Below, piece after piece: positions 47,873 through 56,756 of a DNA stretch of 64,000 bases. Each line of letters starts with the position of its first letter. The stretch's first letter is position 1. This DNA comes from Paracoccus maritimus (lineage in GTDB: Bacteria; Pseudomonadota; Alphaproteobacteria; Rhodobacterales; Rhodobacteraceae): NCBI RefSeq assembly GCF_025195095.1, contig NZ_JANAVZ010000006.1:124001-188000 (forward strand), given 5' to 3'. The notes under the pieces are model-generated. The model was not told where the DNA came from. It saw only the letters and a program-made list of their open reading frames with translations, and did not search any database. Position numbers and translations under genes: made by a program.

Positions 47873-48859
47873 TTACCTGACGGCGGTGCCTTCATCCAGC
47901 GTGGACCAAAGGTCGCGCAGCCCCTCAATAATATCGATGCTGGCGACGAAACCCAGCTGTTCGCGTGCAAGCGATGGATCGCCACGGGACTCGCGAATAT
48001 CGCCGGCTCGTGCGGGCGCGTGAACGACCTTCGTGGCCCCCTGCCCTGCGATGCCGTCGATGGTCGCAGCCAGCTGCAACAGGGTCGTGCTGTTGCCGGT
48101 GCAGATATTATAGACATCTGCCGAAGACGATCCATCCGCCCTGTCCCTTGCGCGGATCAAGCCCTCGACGACGTCCGAGACATGAACGAAATCCCTGCTT
48201 TGCAGCCCATCCCCGAAGACCGTGTGCGGCGCATTCGACAATCTGTTGGCACAAAACCGCGAGATCACCCCGGCATAAGGAGAGCGCGCATCTTGAAGCG
48301 GACCATAGATATTGAAGAACCTGAGGCCGACCGAGGGCACGCCGAAGACATGCGCCATTGCCTGCGCCTGATGTTCACATGCCAGCTTGTCCGCCGCATA
48401 GGGAGAGATCGGGCGAGGACGCATGTTTTCATGGCAGGACTGGCCCGACAGATCGCCATAGACCGCCGCCGAAGAGGCATAGACGATCGGCAGGTTTCCG
48501 GCCTGCTCCGCGGCATCCAGGACATTCATGGTTCCCGACAGGTTGATCTGATGACCCAAAGACCAGTTCGAAATGCAGGATTGAACCGAGACAAGTGCGG
48601 CCAGGTGAATGATCCCGTCGGCACGCGACGCCAAATCGGCGACCAGATCGCGATCCCGGACATCGCCCCGAACGAAACGGGCAGCAGCGGGAAGCCCCAT
48701 ACCGGTGCCGCCGCCCGACATATCGTCAAGGACCGTCACTTCCTCGCCGCGTTCCAGCAGCCTGCGCACAAGATGCGTGCCGATGAAGCCCGCACCGCCG
48801 GTGACCAGCGTCCGTCGGTTCAAGATGTCAGGCTCTTCAATGTTTGCATCTGGGCGCAT
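47873..48859 (-). CDS. NAD-dependent epimerase/dehydratase (UDP-hexose 4-epimerase type)
   Basis: A 328-residue extended SDR enzyme. The NAD motif is TLVTGGAGFIGTHLVRRL, the active site has YASSAAVYGD and YAADK, and FNIYGPLQDARSPYAGVI and VFGDGLQSRDFVHVSDVV are typical of UDP-glucose or UDP-GlcNAc 4-epimerases. It lies 95 bases downstream of a sugar transferase on the same strand, so the two should make and attach a sugar for an exopolysaccharide or O-antigen. The exact nucleotide sugar is not determined by the sequence alone. Confidence 0.9.
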   Translation of the reverse strand: MRPDANIEEPDILNRRTLVTGGAGFIGTHLVRRLLERGEEVTVLDDMSGGGTGMGLPAAARFVRGDVRDRDLVADLASRADGIIHLAALVSVQSCISNWSLGHQINLSGTMNVLDAAEQAGNLPIVYASSAAVYGDLSGQSCHENMRPRPISPYAADKLACEHQAQAMAHVFGVPSVGLRFFNIYGPLQDARSPYAGVISRFCANRLSNAPHTVFGDGLQSRDFVHVSDVVEGLIRARDRADGSSSADVYNICTGNSTTLLQLAATIDGIAGQGATKVVHAPARAGDIRESRGDPSLAREQLGFVASIDIIEGLRDLWSTLDEGTAVR

Positions 48860-48954
48860 CCGCTATGTCGGTCGCAGGGGCGAAATATCGACCAGGTTGG
48901 CAAGACTGACAAGACAGGATCCGGTCTTGAAGAACGTTTCGTCCCGCGGAACGC

Positions 48955-49770
48955 CTAGCGGCGCCCATGACGCTTGGGACGCTCATCCTTGTAGATGACT
49001 ACCCGCAACGTCTGCCACAGCACCCAGAGATCCAGCGACATCGACCGGTTCCGCTGATAGATCAGGTCCAGCTTCAGCTTGGTCGGCAGGCAGCGGCGGG
49101 CATAGGCCAGCTCAGTGGCCTTCGCGCTTTTGCAGCGCGCCAGAACGCGGTCTTCATGGCGATGATAGATCAGGGTGGCCAGGCCCGTCACGCCCGGACG
49201 GTTTTTCAGCACCTGCGCATAGATCGACGGATAACGCTCGACATATTCGCGGATGGTCGGGCGCGGCCCGACAAAACTCATGTCGCCCTTCAGGATATTG
49301 AAAAGCTGCGGCAGCTCATCGATCCGGCTGCGGCGCAAAAAACGTCCAAGCGGCGTGATCCGCCAATGTTTGTGCGCGCCGGTCACGCCGAAATCGCCAT
49401 CCTGGCGCAGCATCGTCCGGAACTTCAGATGCGTGAAAGTGCGATCCGCCGAACGCATGCGCGGGGCCGCATAAAAGATCGGACGCCCTTGAACCAGCAG
49501 CAGGACCGCCGCCACAACCACCATGACGATCGACAGCGGGACCAGCAGGGCCAGCGCGAGCGAGATGTCGAAAAGGCGCTTGGACAGCGGCATGTGTTCG
49601 CGATCCTGCGCAAACCCATGTCCGTCCCCGACGAACCAGGTCATCTTGGGCGCGGCCAGCGCCGTCAGCTCTGCCGCTTCAGCCTTGTCCCAGTCTTGAT
49701 GGATCGTCACGACGCGGTCCGTTGCCTCGGTTTCTGTGTCGAATTTGCGGTAGCATATTGCCCTGCGCAT
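48955..49770 (-). CDS. Polyprenyl-phosphate sugar-1-phosphate transferase
   Basis: A 271-residue initiating transferase of the WbaP/ExoY class. After a soluble 85-residue N-terminus comes the single membrane hairpin LSKRLFDISLALALLVPLSIVMVVVAAVLLL, then the catalytic domain with RPIFYAAPRMRSADRTFTHLKFRTM, RRSRIDELPQLFNILKGDMSFVGPRPT and PGVTGLATL. It places the first sugar phosphate on undecaprenyl phosphate. I chose the ATG at 49768-49770; an ATG 45 bases upstream is possible. No polymerase or flippase is nearby, so this is a small isolated pair. Confidence 0.88.
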   Translation of the reverse strand: MRRAICYRKFDTETEATDRVVTIHQDWDKAEAAELTALAAPKMTWFVGDGHGFAQDREHMPLSKRLFDISLALALLVPLSIVMVVVAAVLLLVQGRPIFYAAPRMRSADRTFTHLKFRTMLRQDGDFGVTGAHKHWRITPLGRFLRRSRIDELPQLFNILKGDMSFVGPRPTIREYVERYPSIYAQVLKNRPGVTGLATLIYHRHEDRVLARCKSAKATELAYARRCLPTKLKLDLIYQRNRSMSLDLWVLWQTLRVVIYKDERPKRHGRR

Positions 49771-49864
49771 GGAAACAGCATCAGCGCGTTTTGCCGCAGT
49801 CCCTTGCGCGACCATGGCAGTTCGGCCACTGTATCGGCAAGAATCCCCCAAGAACGGCCGAAAC

Positions 49865-50320
49865 ATGCGCAAATTCCTGGTGCTTCTGGACGATAGCCGC
49901 GAATGCCTGAACGCGATGCGCTTTGCCGCGATGCGCGCCGCGAACAGCGGTGGCGGCGTGGTGATCCTGTCCGTAATCCCCGCCGACGACATTCAGCATG
50001 GCTTTGGCGTCGCCGACGTGATGCGTGCCGAAGCCCAGGAACGGATCGAGGCGCATTTCGAGGTTTTCGCGAAATGGATGCGGTCACGCCCCAAGGTCGA
50101 GCCCGAGTTGATCATCCGCGAAGGCGACCCGGCCGAGGAGTTGATCGCGCAGCTTTCCGACGATCCGGAAATCGGCGTGGTCGTGTTGGGGCTGAATGCG
50201 GACAAATCGGGCCAGAACCCTGTGCTGACACGGCTGCTGCGTGAAGCCGCGACTTTGTCCTGCCCCATCACCATCGTTCCGGGCGATATTCCAAAGGAAC
50301 GGCTGGAGGCGATCACCTGA
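49865..50320 (+). CDS. Universal stress protein family
   Basis: A 151-residue UspA-like protein: RKFLVLLDDSRECLNAMRFAAMRAANSGGGVVILSVI, then ELIIREGDPAEELIAQL and the nucleotide segment GLNADKSGQNPVLTRLLREAATLSCPITIVP. The glycine-rich G-x2-G-x9-G ATP loop of some Usp proteins is degenerate here, so ATP binding is uncertain. It is the first gene of a plus-strand run and its promoter region overlaps that of the divergent sugar transferase. Confidence 0.88.
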   Translation: MRKFLVLLDDSRECLNAMRFAAMRAANSGGGVVILSVIPADDIQHGFGVADVMRAEAQERIEAHFEVFAKWMRSRPKVEPELIIREGDPAEELIAQLSDDPEIGVVVLGLNADKSGQNPVLTRLLREAATLSCPITIVPGDIPKERLEAIT

Positions 50321-50383
50321 GCCTCGGGGCGGCTTGACCTGTGTGCCACGCATCGCCATATCAGGTCCAAAGGAGCGCTGCCG

Positions 50384-50944
50384 ATGTTCATTCAGACCGA
50401 AACGACGCCCAACCCCGCGACGCTGAAATTCCTGCCCGGAGAAACCGTTCTGGACAACGGGACGGCAGATTTCCCCAGCGCAGATGCCGGCGCCGTATCA
50501 CCGCTTGCCCGACGCATCTTCGCGGTCGAGGGTGTGAACGGCGTTTTCCTGGGCCGCGATTTCGTGACCGTCACCAAGGCTGACGACCTGCCTTGGGATC
50601 ACCTGAAGCCTTCGGTTCTGGGTGCGATCATGGAGCACTTCCAGTCCGGAGCGCCGGCGATCGAAGGCGATGCGCCCGACAGTTCGGGCCATGCCGATCA
50701 CGATGGTCCGGACGCCGAGATCGTGGTGCAGATCAAGGAATTGCTGGATACGCGCGTGCGCCCCGCGGTCGCGCAGGACGGTGGCGACATCACCTTCCAT
50801 GGCTTTGATCGGGGTGTGGTGTACCTGCATATGCAAGGCGCCTGCGCGGGTTGTCCGTCCTCGACGCTGACGCTGAAGATGGGGATCGAGAACCTGTTGC
50901 GCCATTATATTCCCGAGGTGGTCGAGGTCAGGCCCGTTGCCTGA
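50384..50944 (+). CDS. nfuA: Fe-S cluster carrier protein Nfu
   Basis: A 186-residue mitochondrial-type Nfu. The N-terminal Nfu_N domain (MFIQTETTPNPATLKFLPGE) is followed by a linker and a C-terminal NifU-like domain with DTRVRPAVAQDGGDITFHGF and the cluster-binding GACAGCPSS (Cys154 and Cys157). It accepts a [4Fe-4S] cluster and delivers it to target enzymes. It ends inside the start of tsaB with an eight-base overlap. Confidence 0.94.
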   Translation: MFIQTETTPNPATLKFLPGETVLDNGTADFPSADAGAVSPLARRIFAVEGVNGVFLGRDFVTVTKADDLPWDHLKPSVLGAIMEHFQSGAPAIEGDAPDSSGHADHDGPDAEIVVQIKELLDTRVRPAVAQDGGDITFHGFDRGVVYLHMQGACAGCPSSTLTLKMGIENLLRHYIPEVVEVRPVA

Positions 50945-51545
50945 CCCTGTCTGCCTTGGCTTTGACACATCGGCCGCGCATTGCGCGGCCGCTTTGTTAC
51001 GTGGTGACCGGGTTCTGGCCCACCGTCACGAAGACATGGCCAAGGGACAGGCTGAACGGCTGTTTCCAATGCTTGAGGAACTGCTGTCCCAGGCAGGGCT
51101 GGGATGGCCGGATATCGACGTGATCGGCGTCGGTACCGGGCCCGGGAACTTCACCGGCATTCGCGTCGCGGTCGCAGCGGCGCGCGGTCTGTCGCTTGCA
51201 CTGCGCATTCCCGCAATCGGCATCGGTGTGACCGAGGCCGCGGCTTACCGTCTGCCCCGCCCCTGCCGCATCGTCATCCCATCTCGCAAGGACCAGGTGA
51301 TCTGGCAGGATTTCGGCATCGAGGCCGCGGAGTCCGGGACCGAGGGCCGGCCGCAGCAAGCTGCGGCCGGCACGCTGCCGCCCGGCCCCGCGCCGGCTGC
51401 GCCGGCATTCCCGTTGGCCGTCGCCGTTGCTGCGCTGGCTCTGGAACGCCGGGCCAGTCCCGGCCCGCGGCCCGCGCCGGTCTATCTTCGTCCGGCCGAC
51501 GCCGCCCCGCCGCGAGAGCCGGCCCCGGTGATCCTTGACCGGTGA
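50937..51545 (+). CDS. tsaB: tRNA threonylcarbamoyladenosine biosynthesis protein TsaB
   Basis: A 202-residue TsaB, the inactive ASKHA partner that activates TsaD in t6A synthesis. CLGFDTSAAHCAAALLRGD opens the fold, and GVGTGPGNFTGIRVAVAAARGLS is the conserved dimer segment. The C-terminal half is short and Pro/Ala-rich and ends PVILDR. The start is TTG at 50937-50939, overlapping nfuA. The extreme 3' end carries a 14-bp tandem duplication that changed the stop position and the spacing to rimI. Confidence 0.92.
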   Translation: MPDPVCLGFDTSAAHCAAALLRGDRVLAHRHEDMAKGQAERLFPMLEELLSQAGLGWPDIDVIGVGTGPGNFTGIRVAVAAARGLSLALRIPAIGIGVTEAAAYRLPRPCRIVIPSRKDQVIWQDFGIEAAESGTEGRPQQAAAGTLPPGPAPAAPAFPLAVAVAALALERRASPGPRPAPVYLRPADAAPPREPAPVILDR

Positions 51546-51552
51546 TCCTTGA
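51525..51552 (+). repeat. Tandem duplication of 14 bp at the tsaB-rimI junction
   Basis: Two adjacent exact copies of CCGGTGATCCTTGA, immediately followed by ATG. The stop used by tsaB lies inside the second copy. Deleting one copy in thought gives tsaB ending GAA TGA, with its TGA overlapping the rimI ATG, the usual junction form in this genome. Confidence 0.92.
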
Positions 51553-51975
51553 ATGACGCCCGACGAACTTGCCGCGCTGCATGCCAGTTGCTTCACGGAT
51601 GCACCCCCACCCTGGAGCGCGCCCGAGTTTGCGGGATCCCTGAAAAGTCACGGCGCGTTTCTTCTGCTGAGGCCGGCGGCGTTCCTTCTGGGACGCGTAA
51701 TTGCCGGCGAGGGCGAGTTGCTGACGCTTGCCGTGGCACCCGACGCGCGTCGGCATGGCCTAGGTCGCGAGCTGACGCTGCAATTTGCCGCCACGTCACG
51801 CGCTCGGGGTGCCGATGTCGCTTTTCTGGAGGTCGCCGAGGACAATCACCCCGCCCGCGCGCTGTATGAAGGGCTGGGCTGGACCGAGGTCGGTCGCAGA
51901 CGCCGCTATTTCGGACCGCGAACCGACGCGCTGGTGATGCGGATTCGCCTTCAGGATCACCAAGAAGACGGTTGA
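51553..51975 (+). CDS. rimI: Ribosomal protein alanine N-acetyltransferase (RimI-like)
   Basis: A 140-residue GNAT acetyltransferase. LTLAVAPDARRHGLGRELTLQFA is the acetyl-CoA motif, FLEVAEDNHPARALYEGLGWTEVGRRRRYFG the C-terminal motif B. It is probably RimI, which acetylates the N-terminus of ribosomal protein S18 and often lies after tsaB. The ATG at 51553 is seven bases beyond the tsaB stop. Its stop region overlaps a good promoter for the next operon. Confidence 0.88.
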   Translation: MTPDELAALHASCFTDAPPPWSAPEFAGSLKSHGAFLLLRPAAFLLGRVIAGEGELLTLAVAPDARRHGLGRELTLQFAATSRARGADVAFLEVAEDNHPARALYEGLGWTEVGRRRRYFGPRTDALVMRIRLQDHQEDG

Positions 51976-52000
51976 CCCCCTGTGGGCGATGCGCCCTAAT
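51972..52000 (+). promoter_or_regulatory. Candidate promoter of the BMP transporter operon
   Basis: TTGACC (51972-51977) and CCTAAT (51995-52000), spaced 17 bases, 43 bases before the first gene. The -35 box contains the rimI stop codon. A fair match; the downstream stretch has the inverted repeat CGCCC-TAATC-GGGCG (51993-52007), overlapping the -10. Confidence 0.5.
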
Positions 52001-52042
52001 CGGGCGATCAGGCGGGCGGCTTGAATCGTCCGCGACAACAGG

Positions 52043-53044
52043 ATGAGACATAGCATGACCTTGATGAAATCGCTGATGGCCGGCTGCGCGCTGACAACCC
52101 TTGCCTCCGGCGCCGCCATGGCGGACCCGGCACTGATCTACGATCTTGGCGGCAAGTTCGACAAATCCTTCAACGAGGCGGCATATGCAGGCGCGACCCG
52201 GTGGGTCGAGGAGACGGGCGGCAGCTACAAGGAACTGGAAATGCAGTCCGAGGCACAGCGCGAACAGGCGCTGCGCCGGCTGGCCGAGACGGGCGCGAAC
52301 CCGATCGTGATGACCGGGTTTGCGTTTGGCGACGTTCTGAACAAGATCGCCCCTGATTATCCAGACACGCGTTTTGCAATCATCGACATGGTGGTCGATC
52401 AGCCCAATGTGCAGTCGGTCGTCTTCACCGAAGAGGAAGGCAGCTACCTTGCCGGTGTGATGGCCGGGATGGCATCGCAGACAGATATCGTCGGCTTCAT
52501 CGGCGGCATGGACATCCCGCTGATCCACAAGTTCGAATGCGGCTATGCCCAAGGGTTCAAGGCCACCAAGCCCGAGGGCAAGGTTCTGATCAACTATACC
52601 GGCACAACCCCGGCGGCATGGAATGATCCGGTAAAAGGCGGCGAGCTTGCCAAGGCGCAGATCAGCCAGGGCGCCGACGTGGTCTATGCCGCGGCGGGCG
52701 GCACTGGGATCGGCGTGCTTCAGGCCGTCGCGGACGCCGGCAAGCTGGGCGTCGGCGTGGACAGCAACCAGAACCACCTGCATCCCGGCAGCATGCTGAC
52801 CTCGATGGTCAAGCGGGTGGACAATGCTGTTTACGATGCCTTCGTGGCAGGCACCGACATGGTCCCCGGCGTGAAGGTCATGGATCTTGCCGCGGGTGGT
52901 GTGGACATCGCCGTGGACGATGCGAACAAGGATCTGGTGACGCCCGAGATGCAGGCCGCCATCGACGAAGCCCGGGCCGGAATCGAGTCGGGCGCGATCG
53001 AGGTCCACGACTACATGACCGACAACACCTGCCCGGTCCAGTAA
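52043..53044 (+). CDS. BMP family nucleoside ABC transporter, substrate-binding protein
   Basis: A 333-residue periplasmic binding protein of the BMP (PnrA-like) family that carries purine nucleosides. A signal peptide (LMAGCALTTLASGAAMA) precedes the mature domain; LIYDLGGKFDKSFNEAAYAGATRWV, VFTEEEGSYLAGVMAGM, GFIGGMDIPLIHKFECGYAQGFKA and VVYAAAGGTGIGVLQA are family motifs. A Cys is in the signal but the exact lipobox is not convincing, so it may be a soluble binding protein. The start could be either this ATG or the one 12 bases later. The stop abuts the next gene. Confidence 0.94.
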   Translation: MRHSMTLMKSLMAGCALTTLASGAAMADPALIYDLGGKFDKSFNEAAYAGATRWVEETGGSYKELEMQSEAQREQALRRLAETGANPIVMTGFAFGDVLNKIAPDYPDTRFAIIDMVVDQPNVQSVVFTEEEGSYLAGVMAGMASQTDIVGFIGGMDIPLIHKFECGYAQGFKATKPEGKVLINYTGTTPAAWNDPVKGGELAKAQISQGADVVYAAAGGTGIGVLQAVADAGKLGVGVDSNQNHLHPGSMLTSMVKRVDNAVYDAFVAGTDMVPGVKVMDLAAGGVDIAVDDANKDLVTPEMQAAIDEARAGIESGAIEVHDYMTDNTCPVQ

Positions 53045-54694
53045 ATGGCCGCGGCGGCGCAACAGACAGGGGGGCGGCCGGATACGGCTGCCCCCTATGC
53101 CATCGAACTTCGCGGAATCTCGAAGGCGTTCGGCCCGGTTCAGGCAAACAAGGACATCGACCTTCGCGTCAGGAAAGGCACGATACACGGCATCATCGGC
53201 GAGAACGGCGCCGGAAAATCCACGCTGATGTCGATCCTGTATGGCTTCTACAAGCCAGATCGCGGCGAGATACTGGTGAACGGCCAGCCGATCACGATCG
53301 CGGACAGCCAGACCGCGATCCGTGCGGGCATCGGCATGGTCTTCCAGCATTTCAAGCTGGTCCAGAACTTCACCGTGCTGGAGAACATCATTCTCGGGGC
53401 CGAGGACGGGGGGCTTCTGCGACCGTCGCTGACCAAGGCGCGCGGCGTCTTGAAGCAGCTGGCACAGGAATATCAGCTTAACGTCGATCCCGACGAAACG
53501 ATCGATGAATTGTCCGTGGGCCACCAGCAGCGGGTCGAGATCCTGAAGGCGCTGTATCGTCAGGCCGATATCCTGATCCTGGACGAGCCGACCGGCGTGC
53601 TGACCCCAGCCGAGGCCGATCACCTGTTCCGCATCCTTGAAGGACTGAAGGCTGAAGGCAAGACGATCATCCTGATCACCCACAAGTTGCGCGAGATCAT
53701 GGAGATCACCGACAGCGTCAGCGTGATGCGACGCGGTCAGATGGTCGCCTCGGTCGAGACGGACGGAACCAGCCCCGAGGAACTGGCCGAGCTGATGGTA
53801 GGCCGCAAGGTCCTGCTGAATGTCGAGAAAGCACCGCCCCAACCCGGCGCCCCGGTTCTGGAGGTCCGCGACCTGAAACTGGTCGATGACGAGGGCGTCG
53901 AACGCCTGCGCGGGGTCAGCTTCGATATCCGCGCCGGCGAGATTCTAGGCATCGCGGGCGTCTCGGGCAACGGCCAGACCCAGTTGCTGGAATTGCTGGG
54001 CGGCTTTCCGGAAAAAGGTGCGAAGGTCAGCGGCAGCATTCGCATGAACGGGCAAGAGCTGGACCTGACGGGAACGAAATCCGATGCCGCGACGCGCCGC
54101 GCGCGTGGTATCGGCCACGTCCCCGAAGATCGCCAGTCCGAAGGGCTGATCATGGATTTCGCCGCCTGGGAGAACGTCGCCTTTGGATATCATCACGCGC
54201 CGGAATATAATCGCGGCCTGTTGATGGACAACGCCGCCATCCGTCGCGATGCCGAACGGAAGATGGAACATTTCGATGTCCGCCCCCGCAACCCGAATCT
54301 TGCGGCGCGCAATTTTTCCGGCGGGAACCAGCAAAAGATCGTCGTGGCCCGCGAGATAGAGCGGAACCCGGACCTGCTGCTGGTCGGTCAGCCGACGCGC
54401 GGCGTCGATATCGGGGCGATCGAATTCATCCACAAGCGCATCGTGGAACTGCGCGATTCCGGCAAGGCTGTGCTGCTGGTCAGTGTGGAACTGGACGAGA
54501 TCCTGTCCTTGTCGGATCGCGTGGCGGTCATATTTGACGGCCGCATCATGGGCGAACGGCTGCCCGATCAGACCACGACCGGGGAACTGGGCCTGCTGAT
54601 GGCGGGCGTCACGGATACCGACCACCACGACGCCGAGGACGGCATTCCGCCAGCGCATGCCCATGTCGATGAACAGCCCAAGGAGCCCCGCTGA
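53045..54694 (+). CDS. Nucleoside ABC transporter, ATP-binding protein (two ATPase domains)
   Basis: A 549-residue ATPase with two tandem ABC domains. Domain one has Walker A GENGAGKS, signature [15 protein letters not shown], Walker [14 protein letters not shown]. Domain two starts near residue 275, with a degenerate P-loop GVSGNGQT, signature FSGGNQQK and Walker [16 protein letters not shown]. This is the organisation of the sugar/nucleoside (RbsA-like) class used by BMP transporters. The ATG follows directly after the binding-protein stop, and the last base of its TGA is the first base of the next ATG. A His-rich tail is present ([17 protein letters not shown]). Confidence 0.95.
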   Translation: MAAAAQQTGGRPDTAAPYAIELRGISKAFGPVQANKDIDLRVRKGTIHGIIGENGAGKSTLMSILYGFYKPDRGEILVNGQPITIADSQTAIRAGIGMVFQHFKLVQNFTVLENIILGAEDGGLLRPSLTKARGVLKQLAQEYQLNVDPDETIDELSVGHQQRVEILKALYRQADILILDEPTGVLTPAEADHLFRILEGLKAEGKTIILITHKLREIMEITDSVSVMRRGQMVASVETDGTSPEELAELMVGRKVLLNVEKAPPQPGAPVLEVRDLKLVDDEGVERLRGVSFDIRAGEILGIAGVSGNGQTQLLELLGGFPEKGAKVSGSIRMNGQELDLTGTKSDAATRRARGIGHVPEDRQSEGLIMDFAAWENVAFGYHHAPEYNRGLLMDNAAIRRDAERKMEHFDVRPRNPNLAARNFSGGNQQKIVVAREIERNPDLLLVGQPTRGVDIGAIEFIHKRIVELRDSGKAVLLVSVELDEILSLSDRVAVIFDGRIMGERLPDQTTTGELGLLMAGVTDTDHHDAEDGIPPAHAHVDEQPKEPR

Positions 54695-55791
54695 TGGACA
54701 AGATGCCGAAATGGGCGGACGTGATCCTGACTCCGCTGATCTCCTTGCTGCTTGCCATGATCATCTCTGCGCTGGTCATCCTGGCCATCGGGGAAAGCCC
54801 GACCATGGCCCTGAAGACCATGGTGGATGGGGCCCTTGGCTCCAGCTATGGCTGGGGCTTCACACTGTACTACACCACGAATTTCATCTTCACCGGGCTT
54901 GCCGTGGCGGTGGCCTATCATGCCAGCCTGTTCAATATCGGCGGCGAGGGTCAGGCAATGGTCGGCGGGCTGGGCGTGGCGCTGGTCTGCCTGGCGCTGC
55001 CATGGCCGCATTGGGGGATCGCCCTGCCTGCCGCGATGGTGGGGGCGGCGCTGTTCGGTGCGGCATGGGCGCTGATCCCGGCCTATCTGCAGGCAAAGCG
55101 GGGCAGCCATATCGTGATCACCACGATCATGTTCAACTTCATCGCCGCCGCGCTGCTGAACTATGTTCTGGTCAACCTGCTGCGACCAGTGGGCAGCATG
55201 GACCCGGCCTCGGCCCGCTTTCCCGAAGGCACGCATTTGCCGGCGCTGACCGACATGGCCGCCGCTTTGGGGATGGAGTGGGGCCGCAACACCCCGGTCA
55301 ACATCACCTTCTTCATCGCCATCGTGGCCTGCGTGCTGGTCTGGCTGCTGATCTGGCGCACCCGACTGGGATATGAGATCCGGGCGTTCGGACGTTCCGA
55401 GCCCGCCGCGATGTATGCCGGCATCTCTCCGGTCAGGATCACAGTGATCGCGATGCTGATCTCTGGCGGGCTGGCGGGCCTGATGGCCATCAACAACGTC
55501 ATGGGCGAATCCGAACGTCTGGTCCTGAACGCGGTCGAGGGCGCCGGTTTCATCGGCATCGCTGTGGCGCTGATGGGCCGCAACCACCCGTTCGGGGTGT
55601 TCCTTGCCGCGCTGTTGTTCGGCTTCCTGTATCAGGGCGGGGGCGAGCTTGCACTGTGGACCAGCATTCCGCGCGAACTGATCATCGTCATTCAGGCGCT
55701 GGTCATCCTTTTCACCGGCGCGCTGGACAACATGGTGCGCATGCCGCTTGAACGGCTGTTCCTGGCGATGCGCAAGCGGGGGGATGCGTGA
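54694..55791 (+). CDS. Nucleoside ABC transporter permease, first
   Basis: A 365-residue inner-membrane permease with about nine helices, BPD_transp_2 type. YYTTNFIFTGLAVAVAYHASLFNIGGEGQAMVGG is the family opening, IVITTIMFNFIAAALLNYVL, YEIRAFGRSEPAAMYAGI and GEGAGFIGIAVALMG-like (VEGAGFIGIAVALMGRNHP) segments follow. It forms a heterodimer with the next permease. The start is the ATG overlapping the ATPase stop by one base. Confidence 0.95.
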   Translation: MDKMPKWADVILTPLISLLLAMIISALVILAIGESPTMALKTMVDGALGSSYGWGFTLYYTTNFIFTGLAVAVAYHASLFNIGGEGQAMVGGLGVALVCLALPWPHWGIALPAAMVGAALFGAAWALIPAYLQAKRGSHIVITTIMFNFIAAALLNYVLVNLLRPVGSMDPASARFPEGTHLPALTDMAAALGMEWGRNTPVNITFFIAIVACVLVWLLIWRTRLGYEIRAFGRSEPAAMYAGISPVRITVIAMLISGGLAGLMAINNVMGESERLVLNAVEGAGFIGIAVALMGRNHPFGVFLAALLFGFLYQGGGELALWTSIPRELIIVIQALVILFTGALDNMVRMPLERLFLAMRKRGDA

Positions 55792-56756
55792 TGGATTTCG
55801 CCACGATCATCCAGATCCTCGACAGTGCCGTGCGGTTGATGACGCCCTTGCTGCTGGCCTGTCTGGCGGGGCTGTATTCCGAGCGCTCGGGCGTCTTCGA
55901 TATCGGGCTGGAAGGCAAGATGCTGATGGCTGCGTTCACCTCGGCCTCGGTCGCCTTCGTGACCGGCAGCGCGTGGCTTGGACTGCTGGCCGGCATCGCC
56001 GGGTCGATGGCACTGTCGCTGATCCATGGCCTTGCCTCGATCACCTTCCGGGGCAATCAGCTGATCTCGGGCGTCGCGATCAATTTCCTTGCGTCGGGCA
56101 TGACGGTGCTTCTGGGGATCAAGATCTTCGGGCTGGGCGGACGGACGCCAGCCCTGACCGATGGCGGCAGGTTCAACGAGGTCACGCTGCCCTTCGCGGA
56201 TGCGCTGCGTGACGTGCCGATCTTGGGGCCGATCTATTCGGAACTGATCTCGGGCCATACGATCCTGGTCTATGTCGCCTTTGCCCTGGTGCCGTTGACA
56301 TGGTGGGTGCTGTTCCGCACCCGCTTCGGCCTGCGGCTGCGCGCGGTCGGCGAGAACCCGGCATCGGTCGATACCGCCGGCGTGTCGGTCACGCGGCTGC
56401 GTTTCGCCGCCATTGCCCTGGCGGGCATCCTTTGCGGGCTGGCTGGCGCCTATCTGGCCACCGGGCTGTCGGCTGGCTTCGTCAAGGAAATGACCGCCGG
56501 GCGAGGCTTCATTGCCTTGGCCGCGCTGATCTTCGCAAAGTGGCGACCGTGGAACGCGCTGTTCGCGACCTTCCTGTTCGGCCTTTTGGAGGCGATCGCC
56601 AACCGCTATCCCAACCTTGATCTGGGCATCGTCACGGTGCCGTCGATGTTCATGAACGCGTTGCCCTATATCCTGACCGTGATCATCCTTGCCGGTTTCG
56701 TGGGCCGCGCCATCCCGCCACGCGCGGGCGGAGAACCCTATGTCAAAGAGCGCTGA
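55791..56756 (+). CDS. Nucleoside ABC transporter permease, second
   Basis: A 321-residue permease with about nine membrane helices. LLLACLAGLYSERSGVFDIGLEGKMLM, TFRGNQLISGVAINFLASGMT, LRAVGENPASVDTAGVSV and the C-terminal helices match the second permease of BMP-type nucleoside importers. A GTG at 55788 and an ATG at 55791 are both possible starts; the ATG shares its A with the stop of the previous gene. Its 3' end overlaps the phosphorylase start by 17 bases. Confidence 0.95.
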   Translation: MDFATIIQILDSAVRLMTPLLLACLAGLYSERSGVFDIGLEGKMLMAAFTSASVAFVTGSAWLGLLAGIAGSMALSLIHGLASITFRGNQLISGVAINFLASGMTVLLGIKIFGLGGRTPALTDGGRFNEVTLPFADALRDVPILGPIYSELISGHTILVYVAFALVPLTWWVLFRTRFGLRLRAVGENPASVDTAGVSVTRLRFAAIALAGILCGLAGAYLATGLSAGFVKEMTAGRGFIALAALIFAKWRPWNALFATFLFGLLEAIANRYPNLDLGIVTVPSMFMNALPYILTVIILAGFVGRAIPPRAGGEPYVKER

